A stretch of DNA of 23,819 nt from positions 1 through 23,819 of the forward strand of contig JAKITM010000032.1 in NCBI GenBank assembly GCA_021648045.1, in the 5' to 3' direction. Source of the stretch: Lysobacterales bacterium. Its GTDB lineage: Bacteria; Pseudomonadota; Gammaproteobacteria; Xanthomonadales; SZUA-36. This document shows positions 23,502 to 23,819 of this stretch, one piece after another. Position 1 is the stretch's first letter. Every line of letters begins with the position of its first letter. The notes beneath the pieces are model-generated. The model saw only the letters and a program-made list of their open reading frames with translations. It did not search any database and was not told the origin of the DNA. A program made the translations under genes and the position numbers.

Positions 23502-23819
23502 TACATCGCGGTTGCAAGGATGCAAAAGAGCGATGCCTCCACGAAACTCCAAAAGCTAATAAATAAATATCGTAGTTAAATTACACTCAAGGTACATCGC
23601 AGTTGCAAGGATGCAAAAGAGCGATGCCTCCACGAAACTCCAAAAGCTAATAAATAAATATCGTAGTTAAATTACACTCAAGGTACATCGCAGTTGCAAG
23701 GATGCAAAAGAGCGATGCCTCCACGAAACTCCAAAAGCTAATAAATAAATATCGTAGTTAAATTACACTCAAGGTACATCGCAGTTGCAAGGATGCAAAA
23801 GAGCGATGCCTCCACGAAA
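23501..23819 (+). repeat. Tandem array of a 91-base unit with AGGA-loop hairpin, continuing past the window
   Basis: Units start at 23501, 23592, 23683 and 23774; the last is cut by the window edge after 46 bases. The full units are identical except for one base (G at 23510, A in the later units). Each has a nested hairpin: outer stem CATCGC/GCGATG and inner stem TTGCA-AGGA-TGCAA. An A+T-rich linker with many stop triplets follows. No frame continues through the array, and no variable spacers exist. The single AGGA in the plus strand of each unit is always at the hairpin tip. Near-identity points to recent amplification or ongoing homogenisation. Confidence 0.93.

Noticed and set aside
23501..23819. 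CRISPR array
   Set aside because: The whole 91-base unit repeats with a single base change; there are no short repeats with variable spacers and no cas genes.
23501..23819. Integron attC array
   Set aside because: A GTTAAAT like the core site occurs in each unit, but no matching inverse core (RYYYAAC) or cassette reading frame was found.
23501..23819. Replication origin iterons
   Set aside because: The period is much longer than usual iterons, no DnaA box was seen and no rep gene is nearby.

Overview
The window looks like chromosomal DNA from a gammaproteobacterium, probably marine and not far from the Cellvibrionales or Pseudomonadales. The case rests on gene content and order: a run of mtaD-like deaminase, ubiG, mupP-like phosphatase and a YciK-type reductase resembles a known Pseudomonas neighbourhood, and accA-tilS-xseB, gluQ, a FimX-like protein and the epmB/efp pair all fit. 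The exact taxon cannot be fixed from the sequence alone.

Region 1 (1-7395, all minus strand) is an accessory cluster of four secreted proteins spaced like an operon (gaps of 12 to 35 bases). In transcription order these are a seven-repeat FG-GAP beta-propeller protein, a 703-residue secreted protein of unrecognised function, a LamG-FN3-Kelch protein, and a second paralogue of the 703-residue protein that runs off the left edge. Two unrelated members end in the same tail, DVIFANGFE plus one residue. The middle of the 703-residue gene is far richer in G+C than its ends, which suggests a mosaic gene. An IS66-family relic lies directly upstream (about 7417-7990).

Region 2 (8186-15613) is mostly housekeeping. 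It holds a DUF2238/YjdF membrane protein (plus strand), then a minus-strand series: epmB, a FimX-like degenerate GGDEF/EAL protein, gluQ, accA, tilS and xseB.

Region 3 (15712-22034) starts with efp, divergent from the gene for its modifying enzyme EpmB. A tight plus-strand run follows: efp, mtaD, ubiG, mupP-like and a GFA-family gene. After it come a minus-strand FmdB-type zinc-ribbon gene with a GGA-loop palindromic repeat downstream, yciK (plus), an Ada-like repair gene (minus, overlapping yciK tail to tail) and hinT.

Region 4 (22099-23819) holds a GcvA-like LysR regulator (minus) and then about 815 bases without a protein gene. That stretch is not featureless. It has a promoter-like site, a series of hairpins, and a tandem array of a 91-base unit (at least three full copies plus a partial one) running off the right edge. 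Every unit carries a nested hairpin with an AGGA tetraloop. Similar (A/G)GGA-loop hairpins occur after the FmdB gene, and two of them contain the published CsrA/RsmA binding core ACARGGAUGU. This is the most unusual signal in the window: possibly a multi-site RNA that titrates CsrA/RsmA, or a repeat family that mimics its targets.
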